A stretch of 33,364 bases of DNA from Bacteroidota bacterium (GTDB taxonomy: Bacteria; Bacteroidota; Bacteroidia; Chitinophagales; Chitinophagaceae). A model generated the notes under the pieces. That model had not been told where the DNA came from and ran no database searches. It worked only from the letters and a program-made list of their open reading frames with translations. Below, in pieces: positions 31,796-33,364 of this stretch (positions are counted from its first letter, which is position 1; each line of letters opens with the position of its first letter). The stretch lies in NCBI GenBank assembly GCA_003175695.1, contig PSRA01000203.1, positions 1 through 33,364 on the forward strand, read 5' to 3'. Position numbers and translations under genes: made by a program.

Positions 31796-32935
31796 ATGAA
31801 AAAGGGAAGAATACTATTTTTTATTGGAGGGTCTTACGTATCGGGCCTGGAAATTGTTACACTTCATCTATTGAAGGGTCTGAAAGATAACGGGTACGAA
31901 TTGTCCTGTGTCATAAACGGGTGGAATGATGGCGTGTTCAAAGAAAAATTAAATGAAATAGGAATACCTTTTCATGAAGCGAAATTGGGCTGGCTTTATT
32001 TTAGAAAGCCCATGTGGACGTTGGATAGCCTGGCTAATTATCCAAAGGCTTTTCTCACCTGCAGAAAGATTCTTCGTTCTTTCAAACCCGATGTGATTCA
32101 CTTTTGCAGCTATCACAACCTGATCATGCTGTATCCGCTGATCAGGATAAAATCAGTCTACAACCTGCAGGAAACGCACTTGCCGACCAGAAAGCATAAG
32201 GCTATATACAATCTTCTGAATAAAAAGATAAATGCGTTTACTGCAGTATCGGAACATATTAAGAGAGTGCTGTTGAATCTGTCCATTCCAAATGAGAAAA
32301 TTCATCTAATTTATAATGGAATACCTGCAGTTACGGAAAATGGCGATCAGGAAAGAGAAGCGCTGGTTCAGTCTAAAATTTTGGAATTTGCTATCATAGG
32401 ACAGGTGGCTGAGTGGAAAGGGCATTCTAATTTAGTTGGAGCAGTTCAAAATTTGGTCGGGAATAAAAAGGATAATTTTGTAGTAGTAGTTTACGGGAAC
32501 GATAATAACTCGTATGCTGCCAGTTTAAAAGAAAGGATAAGAGAAAAGAATCTCGAAAAATGGTTTTTGTGGAAAGGGTTTGTAAACAGCCAGGACAAAA
32601 TTTACGAAGATTGTGCTGTCGTCATTGTGCCAAGTTTGTCTGAAGAGCCTTGCTCATTAACCATCATTGAGTCGATGACAAGGGCAAAAGGACTGATTGT
32701 GTCGGACAGAGGAGGAAATCCTGAACTCATCCAAGATAAAAAGAATGGACTGGTTTTTAAGGCTGACGACGATGTTTCCCTGAGTGACTGCATGCAGTTG
32801 CTTCTGGATGATAGAACTAAAATTTTAGAATATGGAAAGGAAGCGCGCAACAAAGCGCTGCTTGAATATTCATCAATAAAAATGACCAGTGAATACCTTT
32901 CGATTTATGACGAATTTATAAACAACCATAACTGA
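31796..32935 (+). CDS. GT4 glycosyltransferase
   Basis: A 379-residue GT-B enzyme from the ATG at 31796; a TTG one codon upstream is a less likely start. It opens with MKKGRILFFIGGSYVSGLEI, the GT4 nucleotide-side glycine loop. The centre has VYNLQETHLPTRKH and AVSEHIKRVLL. The donor domain includes FAIIGQVAEWKGHSNLV and PSLSEEPCSLTIIESM with a complete E-x7-E. SDRGGNPELIQDKKNGLVF is typical of the sugar-nucleotide site. It follows the UbiE-like gene after 12 bases. Substrates unknown. Confidence 0.92.
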   Translation: MKKGRILFFIGGSYVSGLEIVTLHLLKGLKDNGYELSCVINGWNDGVFKEKLNEIGIPFHEAKLGWLYFRKPMWTLDSLANYPKAFLTCRKILRSFKPDVIHFCSYHNLIMLYPLIRIKSVYNLQETHLPTRKHKAIYNLLNKKINAFTAVSEHIKRVLLNLSIPNEKIHLIYNGIPAVTENGDQEREALVQSKILEFAIIGQVAEWKGHSNLVGAVQNLVGNKKDNFVVVVYGNDNNSYAASLKERIREKNLEKWFLWKGFVNSQDKIYEDCAVVIVPSLSEEPCSLTIIESMTRAKGLIVSDRGGNPELIQDKKNGLVFKADDDVSLSDCMQLLLDDRTKILEYGKEARNKALLEYSSIKMTSEYLSIYDEFINNHN

Positions 32936-32950
32936 ATCTGAATTCAAACT

Positions 32951-33364
32951 ATGATAGGCAAATCGTTCATGCATTTGATGAAGGTAGTCACGGGATTGGA
33001 TGAACCAAGGACGCAAACAACCAAGAATGAGAGAAATGCGCTGGCTTCTTACTCCAGCCAGGCACAGTTAGCCGTAGAAATTGGTGTATTTGAGGGATAT
33101 AATACTGCGCTCATTGCTCGATCTATTCCCAAGGACGCGGTCCTTTTTGGCATAGATCCTTTTTTTAAAGGAAAATTGGGTATTTGTTACGAAAAATTTA
33201 TTACGAAAAGCCATTTGGCTAAATTTCGTGTCGGAAAAAAGGTGAAGCTCATTGAGAAATTAAGCTTTGACGCCCTCAAGGATGTTCCGGACAATATTGA
33301 TTTTATTTTTATCGATGGGGATCACTCCTGGAAGGGTATTGAAAGAGACTGGCATGATTGGTCA
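32951..33364 (+). CDS. Class I SAM methyltransferase, N-terminal part (runs off right edge)
   Basis: An open frame from the ATG at 32951 continues to the window edge (138 codons). It reads MIGKSFMHLMKVVTGLDEPR, then VEIGVFEGYNTALIARSIP as SAM loop, and NIDFIFIDGDHSWKGIERDW near the edge, the Methyltransf_24 pattern. The core resembles the methyltransferase at 13183 (IGTYDGRTT, FIDGAHSEDY). The rest is missing because of the window boundary, not a visible defect. It lies 15 bases after the GT4 gene, so it continues the operon. Confidence 0.85.
   Translation, partial: MIGKSFMHLMKVVTGLDEPRTQTTKNERNALASYSSQAQLAVEIGVFEGYNTALIARSIPKDAVLFGIDPFFKGKLGICYEKFITKSHLAKFRVGKKVKLIEKLSFDALKDVPDNIDFIFIDGDHSWKGIERDWHDWS

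Overview
The window is one long surface-polysaccharide (O-antigen or capsule type) biosynthesis and export locus. It is very probably from a member of the Bacteroidota. This rests on moderate-to-low GC by eye, a short Wza-type lipoprotein with a C-terminal membrane helix, a NusG-like antiterminator gene heading the operon, and a possible TAnnTTTG promoter element. No rRNA, tRNA, CRISPR array, transposase or integrase is visible. Assignments come from reading motifs, not from database searches.

Layout. (1) 1-344, minus strand: 5' part of a membrane acyltransferase gene that runs off the left edge. (2) 345-1082: a 738-base non-coding region with one possible promoter, a small dyad and a 108-base imperfect palindrome. 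(3) 1083-7067: a NusG/UpxY-like antiterminator, then export genes: OPX lipoprotein (Wza), polysaccharide co-polymerase fused to a tyrosine kinase (Wzc), and ABC transporter permease and ATPase (Wzm, Wzt). (4) 7140-16905: methyltransferase-like proteins, GT4 and GT2 glycosyltransferases, an extended-SDR epimerase/reductase and a hexapeptide acetyltransferase. (5) 16928-24211: a nucleotide-sugar module of HisH-like, HisF-like, FkbM methyltransferase, WbpG-like amidotransferase, GT61 glycosyltransferase, WbpB-like dehydrogenase, WbpD-like acetyltransferase and WbpE-like aminotransferase. (6) 24208-33364: five more GT-B glycosyltransferases, an acyltransferase-3 membrane protein, an FkbM and a UbiE-type methyltransferase, and a methyltransferase cut by the right edge.

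How it fits together. From 1083 to the right edge every gene is on the plus strand, mostly with 1-41 base overlaps or gaps under 40 bases. The largest internal gaps are 166, 126 and 84 bases, so a single very long operon served by the antiterminator is plausible. WbpB, WbpE and WbpD would build a 2,3-diacetamido-uronic acid nucleotide. WbpG with the HisH/HisF ammonia-supplying pair would turn an acetamido group into an acetamidino group. About eleven glycosyltransferases assemble the glycan, and several methyltransferases and acyltransferases decorate it. Wzm/Wzt export the finished chain; the C-terminal domain of Wzt probably recognises it. No Wzx flippase, Wzy polymerase, priming transferase, WbpA dehydrogenase or WbpI epimerase is present.

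Most notable points: the HisF-like protein has lost the cyclase residue equivalent to Asp11 but keeps Asp130 and the ammonia-gate residues; the WbpG-like protein lacks half of its expected N-terminal cysteines; and a Wzc-type kinase sits beside an ABC exporter.
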